Position numbers and translations under genes: made by a program
The notes under the pieces: model-generated
Databases searched by the model: none
The model's input: the letters and a program-made list of their open reading frames with translations, nothing else
Told to the model about the DNA's origin: nothing
Shown: one piece after another, positions 1-8,071 of the stretch
Layout: each line of letters opens with the position of its first letter
Position numbering within the stretch: the stretch's first letter is position 1
NCBI GenBank assembly: GCA_023392595.1
Contig: JAEVYU010000073.1
Span: forward strand, 94,393-158,392
Source of the DNA: Bacillota bacterium
Lineage (GTDB): Bacteria; Bacillota; UBA4882; UBA8346
Length of the DNA: 64,000 nt
Reading direction: 5' to 3'

Positions 1-48
1 GCATTTAACCAACCGCTTTAAGCCGTTTTCTGTTTGTCCATGAACCAT
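1..48 (-). CDS. possible 5' end of a gene leaving the window
   Basis: On the minus strand an ATG at 48 opens a frame of 16 codons that runs off the left edge. A good ribosome site, AAAAGGAG at 49-56, lies directly before it. The spacing is zero for this ATG and 7 nt for a second ATG at 41, but that second frame stops after 7 codons. A gene following the dehydratase in the same operon is plausible. The fragment is too short to name, and a frameshift or wrong start cannot be excluded. Confidence 0.25.
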   Translation of the reverse strand, partial: MVHGQTENGLKRLVKC

Positions 49-89
49 CTCCTTTTATGATGCAATATTATCTTTCTCTTAACGGCTGC

Positions 90-112
90 AATAAAGCCAG
101 CAATAGCTGGCT
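90..112 (-). terminator. weak hairpin terminator after the dehydratase gene
   Basis: AGCCAGC (95-101) and GCTGGCT (106-112) form a 7-bp stem with a 4-nt loop. On the minus strand it is followed by TTTATT. The T-run is short, so termination may be partial, which would leave room for read-through into the gene at the left edge. Confidence 0.4.
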
Positions 113-153
113 GCATTCATTATCATGGAGTCTGACAATGAAAAAGTGATAAC

Positions 154-1341
154 TTACCAATCTTGAACAGTGCCGTCCTTACGCCGGGATACCGGTAGGT
201 AACTTCGTTTATAAGGATAACGTGCGGCTGCCGTTTCATCAATTTCACAACCAATTCCAGGCTTGTCGGGAACAGTTAAGTACCCGTCTTTGAAAATCGG
301 CACTGCGGAAAAGACATCTTTAACTTGCGGTTCAAATTGGCATTGCTCTTGAATACCGAAGTTGGTAACCGCCAAATCCAGATGCACATTAGCCAAATGA
401 CTGATAGGCGATATATCGGACGGTCCATGCCACGCAGTTTTAATATGATAAATCTCGGCCCAATTGGCAATCTTTCTGGCTTCGGTAACTCCTCCAATAT
501 GGCTAATATCACAACGAATGTAGTCGATGAGTTGTTTTTCAAAAAGTGTTGTACAATCCCATTTTGTATTAAATAGCTCACCCATGGCAATAGGAATTGC
601 TGCGCCTTGCCGAATGACACTAAAACTTTCTTTATGTTCAGGCCGCAAAGGATCTTCTAAAAAGAATAACTGATATGGCTCTAAATCTTTAGCCAAAATT
701 TTGGCCTCTACCGGAGTCAAACGTTCATGAACATCATGAAGTAGTTCCAATTCAAATCCCACTTCCGCGCGTAAATACTCCAGCAATCGCGGAATTGTCT
801 GCAGGTAAGGACGGGGTTCCCATTCCTCAACAAACGGCAGATCGCCCGGATCATTTTCAATTCCATATGTCCCTACACATCCCGGAATTCCCACTTGAAC
901 TCTGAGGGCTTTATACCCCCGTTCCATATATTGAACAACATTGGCAGCAACTTCCTTAAAATCCCGGCCGGAAACATGGGTATAGCACAAAACTTTATTC
1001 CGGCTTTTCCCGCCAAGAAGAGAATATAACGGTAGATTACTCTTTTTACCCTTAATGTCCCATAGCGCCATGTCAATTCCAGCTAAAGCGGTCATTAAGA
1101 CTGGGCCTCCCCGCCAATATGTTCCGCGAAAGATATATTGCCAAGTGTCCTCAATCCGATCCGGGTCAGTATCCTGCAAAAGTGGAGCAATATGTTTATC
1201 CAATATTTCGGCTACAGCCAGTTCTCTTCCATTGAGCGTTGCATCGCCGAACCCACTGATTCCTTCATCCGTTTCAATCTTGACAAGGACATAATTTCTT
1301 CCCGGACAAGTCACGATCGCTTTAACATTAGTTATTTTCAA
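154..1341 (-). CDS. RspA/ManD-type enolase-superfamily sugar acid dehydratase
   Basis: This is a mandelate racemase/muconate lactonizing-type enzyme of the D-mannonate dehydratase/starvation-sensing RspA group. These are Mg-dependent cytoplasmic enzymes that dehydrate sugar acids in hexuronate breakdown. Visible features are the N-terminal capping domain, then barrel ligands and catalytic residues at D203-H205 (HDVHER), E229-D230 (FLEDPL), E255 (GELFN) and H305 (WHGPSD). The length of 395 aa is normal (about 400). Translation starts at TTG, 8 nt after AAGGAG. The next gene upstream on the same strand is a GntR regulator. Not every RspA-like protein has mannonate dehydratase activity, so the substrate is inferred only. 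Confidence 0.85.
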   Translation of the reverse strand: MKITNVKAIVTCPGRNYVLVKIETDEGISGFGDATLNGRELAVAEILDKHIAPLLQDTDPDRIEDTWQYIFRGTYWRGGPVLMTALAGIDMALWDIKGKKSNLPLYSLLGGKSRNKVLCYTHVSGRDFKEVAANVVQYMERGYKALRVQVGIPGCVGTYGIENDPGDLPFVEEWEPRPYLQTIPRLLEYLRAEVGFELELLHDVHERLTPVEAKILAKDLEPYQLFFLEDPLRPEHKESFSVIRQGAAIPIAMGELFNTKWDCTTLFEKQLIDYIRCDISHIGGVTEARKIANWAEIYHIKTAWHGPSDISPISHLANVHLDLAVTNFGIQEQCQFEPQVKDVFSAVPIFKDGYLTVPDKPGIGCEIDETAAARYPYKRSYLPVSRRKDGTVQDW

Positions 1342-1456
1342 ATTCTTTTCTCCTTTTTATGCGATTTGGCATTTCATAAACTTGATTTTGCCCGTAAAGT
1401 AATGATTCACCTTCTTTCGCCAATGATAATGGAATTTGAATCCGTAAACTTGTTGG

Positions 1457-1467
1457 TTGTTCTACAA
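1457..1467. promoter_or_regulatory. putative GntR/FCD operator before the dehydratase
   Basis: TTGTTCTACAA is a perfect TTGT-N3-ACAA inverted repeat and matches the TNGTNNNACNA form common for FadR/FCD-class GntR operators. It lies between the regulator and dehydratase genes. An inverted 11-bp match to part of it occurs upstream of the regulator at 2253-2263. Binding is inferred. Confidence 0.45.
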
Positions 1468-1484
1468 GTTACAATAAAAAATTA

Positions 1485-2189
1485 CTACTCTTCCTTTTTG
1501 GAGAGATGACTGTTAAATTCTAATTTTACTTGCGCGATATCATTTTTAGAAAGCGTCCTAGCCAATTCATCATCCCTATTTTTGATTGCCTTTAATAAAT
1601 TGCAATGTCCATCAATGCTCCGTGTTATATCGCCTACGCGATTCATTTCCTCCAAATGCCGGTACAAAAATTCTTTTAATCGCAACATCGCCTTATAAAA
1701 GACTCTATTTTGAGAAGCTTTAACGATGCTTAAATGAAATTGATAATCAGCAATTGAATATTTTTTATAATCGTCCAAACTAGCAACCATATTATCGAAG
1801 GCTTTTTGGATCTGATTCAAATTTTCTTCCGTAGCCAATTTCGCAGCCAAACTAGCACTTTCATTCTCAATGATACCCCGAAAATCAATGATATCAAGCA
1901 TTTCTTCTTTATCTAATGAAATCAAAGGGATAAAGCTATCAATATAACTATCGGTAAAGGATTTAAAAATAAAGGTACCCTTGCCTTGTTGGGTAGTTAC
2001 GGCCCCAATTGTCTTCAATTTTTGAATGGCACCGCGAACTGTGTTGCGGCTTACATTAAACATCTTACAAAGTTCGTTTTCGGATGGAATTTTATCCCCG
2101 GCATTCCATTCCCCGCTGATAATTTGATCTTTCATCAATTCGAAGACTTTTTCAACCCGATCAATTCTTTCAATGGAAACGCTATTCAT
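1485..2189 (-). CDS. GntR-family regulator, FadR/FCD subfamily
   Basis: This is a 234-aa transcription regulator with an N-terminal winged helix-turn-helix (about residues 10-75, with the typical GDKIPSENELC and VSRNTVR motifs). A helical FCD effector domain (about 90-220) follows; such domains usually bind an organic or sugar acid, often with a metal. It lies directly upstream of the dehydratase on the same strand with a 143-nt gap holding an operator-like repeat. It is therefore most likely the local repressor of sugar acid use and probably controls itself. The effector cannot be read from the sequence. Confidence 0.85.
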   Translation of the reverse strand: MNSVSIERIDRVEKVFELMKDQIISGEWNAGDKIPSENELCKMFNVSRNTVRGAIQKLKTIGAVTTQQGKGTFIFKSFTDSYIDSFIPLISLDKEEMLDIIDFRGIIENESASLAAKLATEENLNQIQKAFDNMVASLDDYKKYSIADYQFHLSIVKASQNRVFYKAMLRLKEFLYRHLEEMNRVGDITRSIDGHCNLLKAIKNRDDELARTLSKNDIAQVKLEFNSHLSKKEE

Positions 2190-2831
2190 GAATACCTCTA
2201 TTTTGGAATCAAATTTCTATGGTAATTCAAATAAAATTACCGTGAAAAAATCAACTTGTAGAATGTTTAACATCTAAATGAAGTTTACCACATTCTGGCC
2301 AATAAAACAAGTATCGATAGGAACTTCCTTAATTTTGAATCCACTTTTTATCGATATCAGGTGTTACCTCATCCCGACTCAAACGGCATCCTTGATGCCG
2401 GGTATGGGCCGATAGTATCAAACCGAACAAGCTGATGAACAGCTATCGAGCTATCAACGAATGCTGTTGGATGAGACGGTTCAGGAGTTCAGGCTACGGT
2501 TGGCCTATTCACCAACCTCCGGCTGCTGCGCGCTTAAAAGCGCAACCCCCCTCAATGAAAGCCGCCATCTGGGACAGGGAACCTTCAATCGTTACATATT
2601 CGGCTTGTAATAGGTTATCTCTATATGTCAAAACTTTTTTAATGCCATCCCAAATTCAATCTTACCACTATTTTCGTTAAAAATTACCCCTTGCCCAAGA
2701 TTGTAACGTCTGAATGAAACCGTGCTTAAACAAAGCTTGCATGGAACACGGAGTTAGGTCACGAAGCCTTCTAGGCCATCCTATTTTTCCAATACCCAGT
2801 CATCCTGCCAATTCAGGGGGGGTAACAGTTC
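2190..2831. other. 640-nt intergenic stretch with hairpins, no gene recognised
   Basis: No convincing coding frame was found on either strand. At 2253-2263, AACTTGTAGAA repeats, inverted, part of the operator-like site at 1460-1470 and may be a second GntR site for autoregulation. Further in are two clear hairpins: CGGCATC-CTT-GATGCCG (2384-2400) and GCGCTT-AA-AAGCGC (about 2529-2542). The composition in 2360-2800 looks more GC-rich than the flanks, as in a decayed gene or structured RNA. I could not assign it. Confidence 0.3.
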
Positions 2832-3674
2832 TTACCTTTCCACAGTACTCTGGCGCCCTTTATAACGATTGAACACTTTTGTGCTCTGATAAACAATGGC
2901 ATTTTGCGGGCAAAGGTTGATACACTTTTGGCAATGGAAACATTTTCCAATGTCGAATGTGGGCCGGTTCTCCATGCTGATCGCACCAACCGGGCAAGCT
3001 TCAACACAATACCCGCACCGGGTACACCTTTTTTCATCGACTACTTTCGTTAACAACGATCGGTTTAAATGCGACACCAACGGCTTTACCATTTTCCCGG
3101 ATAGCCATTTTCGCAGGCTGCTGTCATGCGGTTTATAAGTTCGATTCACCCTGTAATTCTCGCAAATGGCATTCAATTCTCCGGCAAACCTCTGCAATAC
3201 TTTTTCATCCCGCTTATCCGGGCGGTTTTTACCGAAAGAAGCGGCAAAAAACGGAGACGTGAACCGGTTTAAAAATAACTTTCGGACATACGGGTGGCTG
3301 GCTTCACCGTAAAATCCCAATTGGGCGAGGACTTTAATGTTTTTTGATTCAATCAAATCCCGAAAATTTTCCCGGCTTCCCCAATAACCAATTGAAAGCA
3401 ATTTAAAGCAGGGGCATAAAATCGTAAATCCCAGCCGCTGTTTTTCGAAAACTGGAATTTTCTTAATGAAATCAATCATTATCTGTGCAGGATATCCATG
3501 GAATACCGGCGAGGCAAATCCCAGCAACTCAAATTTATCAGGTTTCACCCCGGCATATTTTTCAATCGATATCGTTTCACACTGATGACCCGAAAGTTCA
3601 AGATGCCTTTTTAAGACCTTCACTCCGCATTCCGTATTACCGGTACTTGAAAAATAATAGATTCCGATCTTCAT
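2832..3674 (-). CDS. EFR1-family flavodoxin-ferredoxin fusion
   Basis: This cytoplasmic electron carrier joins a flavodoxin-like domain to a C-terminal 2[4Fe-4S] ferredoxin domain. The N-terminal FMN loop is FSSTGNTE (residues 8-15). Two CxxCxxCxxxCP clusters begin at about C217 and C245. I chose the ATG at 3674 because GGAAGG lies just upstream and the flavodoxin fold starts there (MKIGIYYFS); 24 nt further upstream is another in-frame ATG. It is divergent from a radical SAM gene and could supply it with low-potential electrons, which is inference from position only. Confidence 0.85.
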   Translation of the reverse strand: MKIGIYYFSSTGNTECGVKVLKRHLELSGHQCETISIEKYAGVKPDKFELLGFASPVFHGYPAQIMIDFIKKIPVFEKQRLGFTILCPCFKLLSIGYWGSRENFRDLIESKNIKVLAQLGFYGEASHPYVRKLFLNRFTSPFFAASFGKNRPDKRDEKVLQRFAGELNAICENYRVNRTYKPHDSSLRKWLSGKMVKPLVSHLNRSLLTKVVDEKRCTRCGYCVEACPVGAISMENRPTFDIGKCFHCQKCINLCPQNAIVYQSTKVFNRYKGRQSTVER

Positions 3675-3854
3675 CCCATTTCCCTTCCCATCCATCAATT
3701 ATTTTCCGGAAAAATTCGCAATGAGTTCAAAATAATATTTTAAATTTTAATAGTATACTAACATTTGTTTTAATATAATGCAACACATTATTTTATTAAA
3801 TTAATATTTATAATATGTTATTTTCAAATTGTAACAATTTTAATAAACATTAAA

Positions 3855-3883
3855 TTGAAATATATTCCATATTATGGTATATT
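3855..3883 (+). promoter_or_regulatory. sigma-A-type promoter of the radical SAM/KAS III unit
   Basis: TTGAAA (3855-3860), a 17-nt spacer and TATATT (3878-3883), with a TG one base before the -10 (extended -10). Transcription would start near 3890, about 20 nt before the ATG at 3912. The surrounding 200 nt are very AT-rich and divergent towards the EFR1 gene. Confidence 0.6.
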
Positions 3884-3911
3884 TTAGTAAATCAGAAAGG
3901 AAGTGCATGCC

Positions 3912-5152
3912 ATGAAATTTCATTCCAAAATTCTTGGAATCGACCGGAAAATCCAGTACCTTCTTAATCCTGACCAGAGAGAAGAAATTGCAGGAAGTCT
4001 TGATTTTTTTAAAGAGGAGAAACTGACTACGGATACCTTGCATAACCGAATTTATATCAGCAGCCTTCTTCCCTCCTTTCCCGGAAAATCTTGGAACCGT
4101 TTCTTTGAAGGTGTAAAAAGGATAGGACTCCGGGAGCGGGTTCCCCTTTGGACGGATTTCGTAGTGACCGGCAAATGCCATTGCAGTTGCTGGCATTGTT
4201 TTCGTTCCGATTTTAAAAATAATGATGACTTGGATTTATCCGCATTTAAAAAGAGCATTCAAGAAGCTTATGATTTGGGTACGGTCATCGTCGGAATAAC
4301 CGGCGGAGAACCGATGTTGAGAGACGATATTGAAGAATTTATTCAGTATGTTCCCGATGGCATGGAAATTCAGCTCTATACGACAGGCTACGGAATCAAT
4401 CAAAAATTTATCCGGAATATCGCCGGTTCCAACCTCACCCGTTTTGTCGTTAGCTTGGATCATTTTGATAAAACATCATCAATACCCGGCGGGGAAATAC
4501 CAGAGCCTATGATGATGTGATGAATGCACTTAATCTTCTTGTGGAAGCCAATATTTACACCACAGTTACGCTTTGCATCACCAATGATTTGCTAAAATCC
4601 GACGATATTTTTTCTTATCTCGATTTTGTAACTAAATTAGCGGTTGATGAAATTAGAATCATTCTGCCGATTCCCCAAGGGAATCTTGAAGGCAAAAACT
4701 ATAAACCATTGTATATCGATGCCATGAAGACACTCCGTAAATTCAAGGCGGACACTCTTAATAATCCGGAATATCCCAGCATCCTTTTATTTTGTGATTA
4801 TGAAAGTCAAGATTGTTTGGGATGCGGAGCCGGTTGCCACCTGATTTCCATTAATAACGACGGTTTTGTAACACCCTGCGTGGCTGTTCCCCTCGTATTC
4901 GGAAATATTTACGAGCAAAGTCTAAAAGATATTTATCTTTCCATGGGAAAATATTTTAAAAACTCCGGCTTAACTTGTTATGGGCGAAAAATAGGAAAAG
5001 TCATGAAACAAATGGCAGCCGATGATGATAAAAAACCATATTCGATTGAACTATCGGAACTCCTGGCATCCCAATGCGTAGTTCAGGGAAGAAGCGGAAA
5101 ATTCTTCGAAGCCGCCGCCAACTTTAACAGGGAGGTATCCATTAATGAGTAA
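3912..5152 (+). pseudogene. radical SAM/SPASM-domain protein, interrupted by a frameshift
   Basis: Two overlapping frames (3912-4520 and 4517-5152) together make one radical SAM protein of about 410 aa. The first has the iron-sulfur motif CxxxCxxC (CHCSCWHC, about residues 89-96) and the SAM-binding GITGGEP. The second carries a Cys-rich SPASM-like end (DCLGCGAGCH, then TPCVAVP). Near 4470-4473 the frame is lost in a run of four A. One extra base there would restore a continuous protein running into RRGNTRAYDDVMNAL. Start: ATG 3912 sits 8 nt after AAGGAAG. SPASM proteins often modify peptides or install redox-dependent bonds. The true state may be a sequencing error, programmed shift or decay. 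Confidence 0.75.
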
Positions 5153-6194
5153 GAGCGCGCGAATCATCGGGGTCGGAGGTTATAGGCCGCCCAAAATAAC
5201 CAATGAAGAGTATATTGAGATTTTTGGCAAAAAAGCCCGCATCATCTCGGAAAAGATCCCCCACGCCAGCCGCTTCAGCCTAATTGATCTTTCCACTGGG
5301 AAAATCAAAACGACCAATACGGAAATGGCGTTTGAAGCCGCCAAGGCCGCGCTCAGCATGGCCGGAATCAACGAAAACAATATTGAGATGATCATATACT
5401 CTTCAGCCACTCCCGATTACTTAATACCGCCCTGTTTTACGATCTTACAGGAAAAGCTGGGCATCGCGGAATGTATGGGTTTCGACATCCGCTCAGGCTG
5501 TTCCGGCTTTGGCGCGGCGATGATCAGCGCTCAACAGTATATTCAAACCGGAATGGTCCACCGCGTACTGGTGATAGGTTCCGAGCTCTTATCCAGCAGG
5601 TTTTCCTTTCTATTCGAAAATGATAAAAAAGACTTTCCATTAAAAGCTTTATATAACCTGATGCTTTTTGGAGATGGGGCCGGGGCCGTAATTCTTGAAG
5701 AATGCGCTACGGAAGACGAAGGTATTTTTTATTCCCAATTGGGATCCACCAGGCCGTTTGTCCCTTTCGGGTCAATCATGCCCGTCGGGGGTTCGATTGA
5801 TCCCTATCCCACAAATTCAATTGACAGAGAGCAATGGCCGCTATCCCAAGCCGGTCCTCAAACCGAAACGACCATTCCCGAAGTATTGATTGAGGCTATC
5901 CAAAAGTTCATAAGACAGACCCGGATGTCGCTCAATCAATTCGATCACATCATCTTACCGGTAGACTCTGAAAAAATGCTGGAAAAAATCGGCGATCAGT
6001 TACCCGGATTAAACCTGGAACGAATCATCAGCATCAGCCCGGAAGGCGGAAGCCTGGCCAATGCCGCCGTCCCTCTCGCTTTAGTGAAAGCGAAGGAGGA
6101 GCAACGCTTCAAGAAAGGCGACAAAATCTTAATTTATGCCGCAGAAAACACCCGCTGGCAACATGGCGTGATCGGGCTCAACTGGAGTTTGTAA
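5145..6194 (+). CDS. ketoacyl-ACP synthase III-like protein with altered catalytic triad
   Basis: A 349-aa thiolase-fold protein of the FabH type. The nucleophile is present (C119 in SGCSGFG), as is the FGDGAGAV motif. By eye alignment with the normal FabH at 40.3 kb, the triad His (in IPHQAN) corresponds to Pro272 (IILPVDS) and the triad Asn (in YGNTSA) to Ser303 (EGGSLA). A normal decarboxylating condensation is thus doubtful; acyl transfer or ester/thioester formation on an unknown substrate is more likely. It overlaps the radical SAM gene by 8 nt, so the two are translationally coupled and probably act in one pathway. Confidence 0.75.
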   Translation: MSKSARIIGVGGYRPPKITNEEYIEIFGKKARIISEKIPHASRFSLIDLSTGKIKTTNTEMAFEAAKAALSMAGINENNIEMIIYSSATPDYLIPPCFTILQEKLGIAECMGFDIRSGCSGFGAAMISAQQYIQTGMVHRVLVIGSELLSSRFSFLFENDKKDFPLKALYNLMLFGDGAGAVILEECATEDEGIFYSQLGSTRPFVPFGSIMPVGGSIDPYPTNSIDREQWPLSQAGPQTETTIPEVLIEAIQKFIRQTRMSLNQFDHIILPVDSEKMLEKIGDQLPGLNLERIISISPEGGSLANAAVPLALVKAKEEQRFKKGDKILIYAAENTRWQHGVIGLNWSL

Positions 6195-6213
6195 TGGACC
6201 ATATTCTTTTTAT

Positions 6214-6239
6214 AAAAAAATCCAGGCATTCAGCCTGGA
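6214..6239 (-). terminator. intrinsic terminator of the small membrane protein gene
   Basis: On the minus strand TCCAGGC-TGAAT-GCCTGGA (7-bp perfect stem) is followed by seven T. It lies 46 nt beyond the stop of the minus-strand gene 6285-6608 and also separates it from the convergent KAS III-like gene. Confidence 0.75.
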
Positions 6240-6284
6240 AAGTCCATAATATGGAATCCTTGGTTTTCGGTTATAAACTGATAA

Positions 6285-6608
6285 TTAATTCCTTTCATCG
6301 AGCCGGATCACAATGCCTCCGGCCATCCGGGCAAACCCGTTATAAAGTAAGGCGGCAATCACCGCCGTCAATCCCGATAATAAACCGTAAACAATGCTTC
6401 CGAATATGGCTCCCATGATAATGGCCAAAATTTGCAACAGTCCGGTGTGTTTCAAACTGGCAATCCCCAGTTGAAGTCCAATGCTGTTCAGACAAGCGCC
6501 GACAAGAATTGCTGCTAAGCCCAGGACCAAGCCCAAAACCAAGCCCAACAAAAAGAACAATTTAAATGCGGATCCCGGACTGATTCTCTCAATTTCATAG
6601 TTCTTCAT
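6285..6608 (-). CDS. small membrane protein, DUF3566-like
   Basis: 107-aa protein with two or three strongly hydrophobic helices (about residues 15-38, 55-75 and 75-95). A short N-terminal motif, ERISPGSAFK, resembles the start of DUF3566 membrane proteins. Gly-rich helix repeats (LGLVLGLVLGL) are notable. It has its own terminator and seems to be monocistronic. No function is known. Confidence 0.6.
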   Translation of the reverse strand: MKNYEIERISPGSAFKLFFLLGLVLGLVLGLAAILVGACLNSIGLQLGIASLKHTGLLQILAIIMGAIFGSIVYGLLSGLTAVIAALLYNGFARMAGGIVIRLDERN

Positions 6609-6736
6609 TCGCCCGCCCCCGTTTAACAGCCTATCAAAATATATGGGGTCCCGGAGAAATTCATGCCAAAATCTTTACTTCGAACACAAAAATATTTTTC
6701 CTACAGCCGCTTTCAATGTTGATATATCCTGTATAC

Positions 6737-7942
6737 TCATTTCAGGATGAGAAACTCCGGCGAACACTTCGTCAATAATTCGGGACCCCCATCCCGAATT
6801 ACCAGCGTATCTTCAATCCCCAGCACTCCGATGCCCGGAAGGGCTACTTTCGGTTCCACCGCCACCACCATTCCCGCTTCCAGCGGATATTCCATTTTAG
6901 GAGCCAAAAAAGGAGGCTCATCCAATTCCAAGCCGACACCGTGGCCTACAAACCGGACTTTTTCAGGACCCAGTCCCATAAATTCTTTCTCATAACCAAG
7001 TTCCGCAGCGCGCCCGGAAGCCCGCTCAAAAACCTCAAACCAAGGGATGCCCGGTTTTAAGCATTCTAAAATAACCCCTTCCACCTCCACCATGGCTTGA
7101 TATGCCTTTAACGCTTCGGAGGGGGGCTCACCCCAACTGAACATCCGGGTCTGGTCAACATGATAACCTTCAAAAACCAGGGCATAATCCAAAAGTACCG
7201 GAACGTTTTGGGGAATTACCTTCATCGCGGCCCCATAGGGCGCCGCTTGAGATGTTCCGAGTCCGGCGCAAATCCCATCAAACTTGGTTCCCGCCAGCGT
7301 ATTTTCTCCCGCCGAGCAGACTCCCAGACACTCGATCCCTTCCTTGCGGCAACGCACCAGAAGCCCGTGACCGTTAAGACGCAGATAATTTTCAATCACC
7401 GCGCTTACTTCCAACTCGGTCATGCCGGGCCTGAATTCCTCCTTCACAAGCTCCGGCAAATGGGCTATTATTTTGCCGGCCGCAGCCTGGATTGAGATCT
7501 CGCTCTCCGATTTGACCAAGCGTAACCTCCGGATATCAAAGGATAAATCGGCGATCCCCGCCCCGCCGCATAATTGCCGAAAGCGCTCTACTGTGGTATA
7601 GGAAGTGGCATCCAGCGTGAACCCGATTTGCTTCTCGGCGTCGATTTGATACGGTTCCAGCAGCCTCAATAAATCCTTGGAGTTATAAAATGCCCCTAAG
7701 CCAATATGCCCGGCTTCTTCCCGAATCCGGTCCAAAGATTTCCGGGCCAGGATGAGTGGTTCTCCCGCATCCGGGACCAGTAAATACAATGGCTGCAGCG
7801 AACCGGTATAATAATAAATGTCGGAATTTTGGGTGAGGATCGCCAAAGCAACCGCTCTTTGGCGCAATAGGTTTTGGAGTCCAGCGATGCGTTCCGAAAA
7901 TTCCCGAGCCCTAAAGGATGTCATACCAAACCCTGCTTTCAT
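6737..7942 (-). CDS. M24-family Xaa-Pro aminopeptidase-like metallopeptidase
   Basis: 401-aa cytoplasmic peptidase with a creatinase-type N-terminal domain (about 10-145) and a C-terminal pita-bread domain. The five metal ligands of family M24 are all seen: D252, D263, H334, E363 and E377, in LLDYAL, HVDQTR, GHGVGLEL, VEPKV and GIEDT. Such enzymes remove N-terminal residues before proline or cleave X-Pro dipeptides using two Mn or Co ions. An alternative start is the Met at codon 7. The gene stands alone on the minus strand after glyA. Confidence 0.85.
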   Translation of the reverse strand: MKAGFGMTSFRAREFSERIAGLQNLLRQRAVALAILTQNSDIYYYTGSLQPLYLLVPDAGEPLILARKSLDRIREEAGHIGLGAFYNSKDLLRLLEPYQIDAEKQIGFTLDATSYTTVERFRQLCGGAGIADLSFDIRRLRLVKSESEISIQAAAGKIIAHLPELVKEEFRPGMTELEVSAVIENYLRLNGHGLLVRCRKEGIECLGVCSAGENTLAGTKFDGICAGLGTSQAAPYGAAMKVIPQNVPVLLDYALVFEGYHVDQTRMFSWGEPPSEALKAYQAMVEVEGVILECLKPGIPWFEVFERASGRAAELGYEKEFMGLGPEKVRFVGHGVGLELDEPPFLAPKMEYPLEAGMVVAVEPKVALPGIGVLGIEDTLVIRDGGPELLTKCSPEFLILK

Positions 7943-7958
7943 TAAATTTTAACCTTAT

Positions 7959-8003
7959 AAAAAAATTGGCGTGTACTCTTTTGGGAAGATTAGCCGCCAA
8001 TTT
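7959..8003 (-). terminator. terminator after glyA
   Basis: CGCCAATTT at 7995-8003 and AAATTGGCG at 7963-7971 form a 9-bp stem with a loop of about 23 nt; read on the minus strand it ends in a run of seven T. A second hairpin without a T-run (CTGCGC/GCGCAG, 8030-8052) lies between it and the glyA stop. Confidence 0.6.
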
Positions 8004-8071
8004 CCAGTTTCCTTCTTATAGAACCAAACCTGCGCCTTGATAGGTTGCGCAGACTTGGCTTAAAAAAATTC

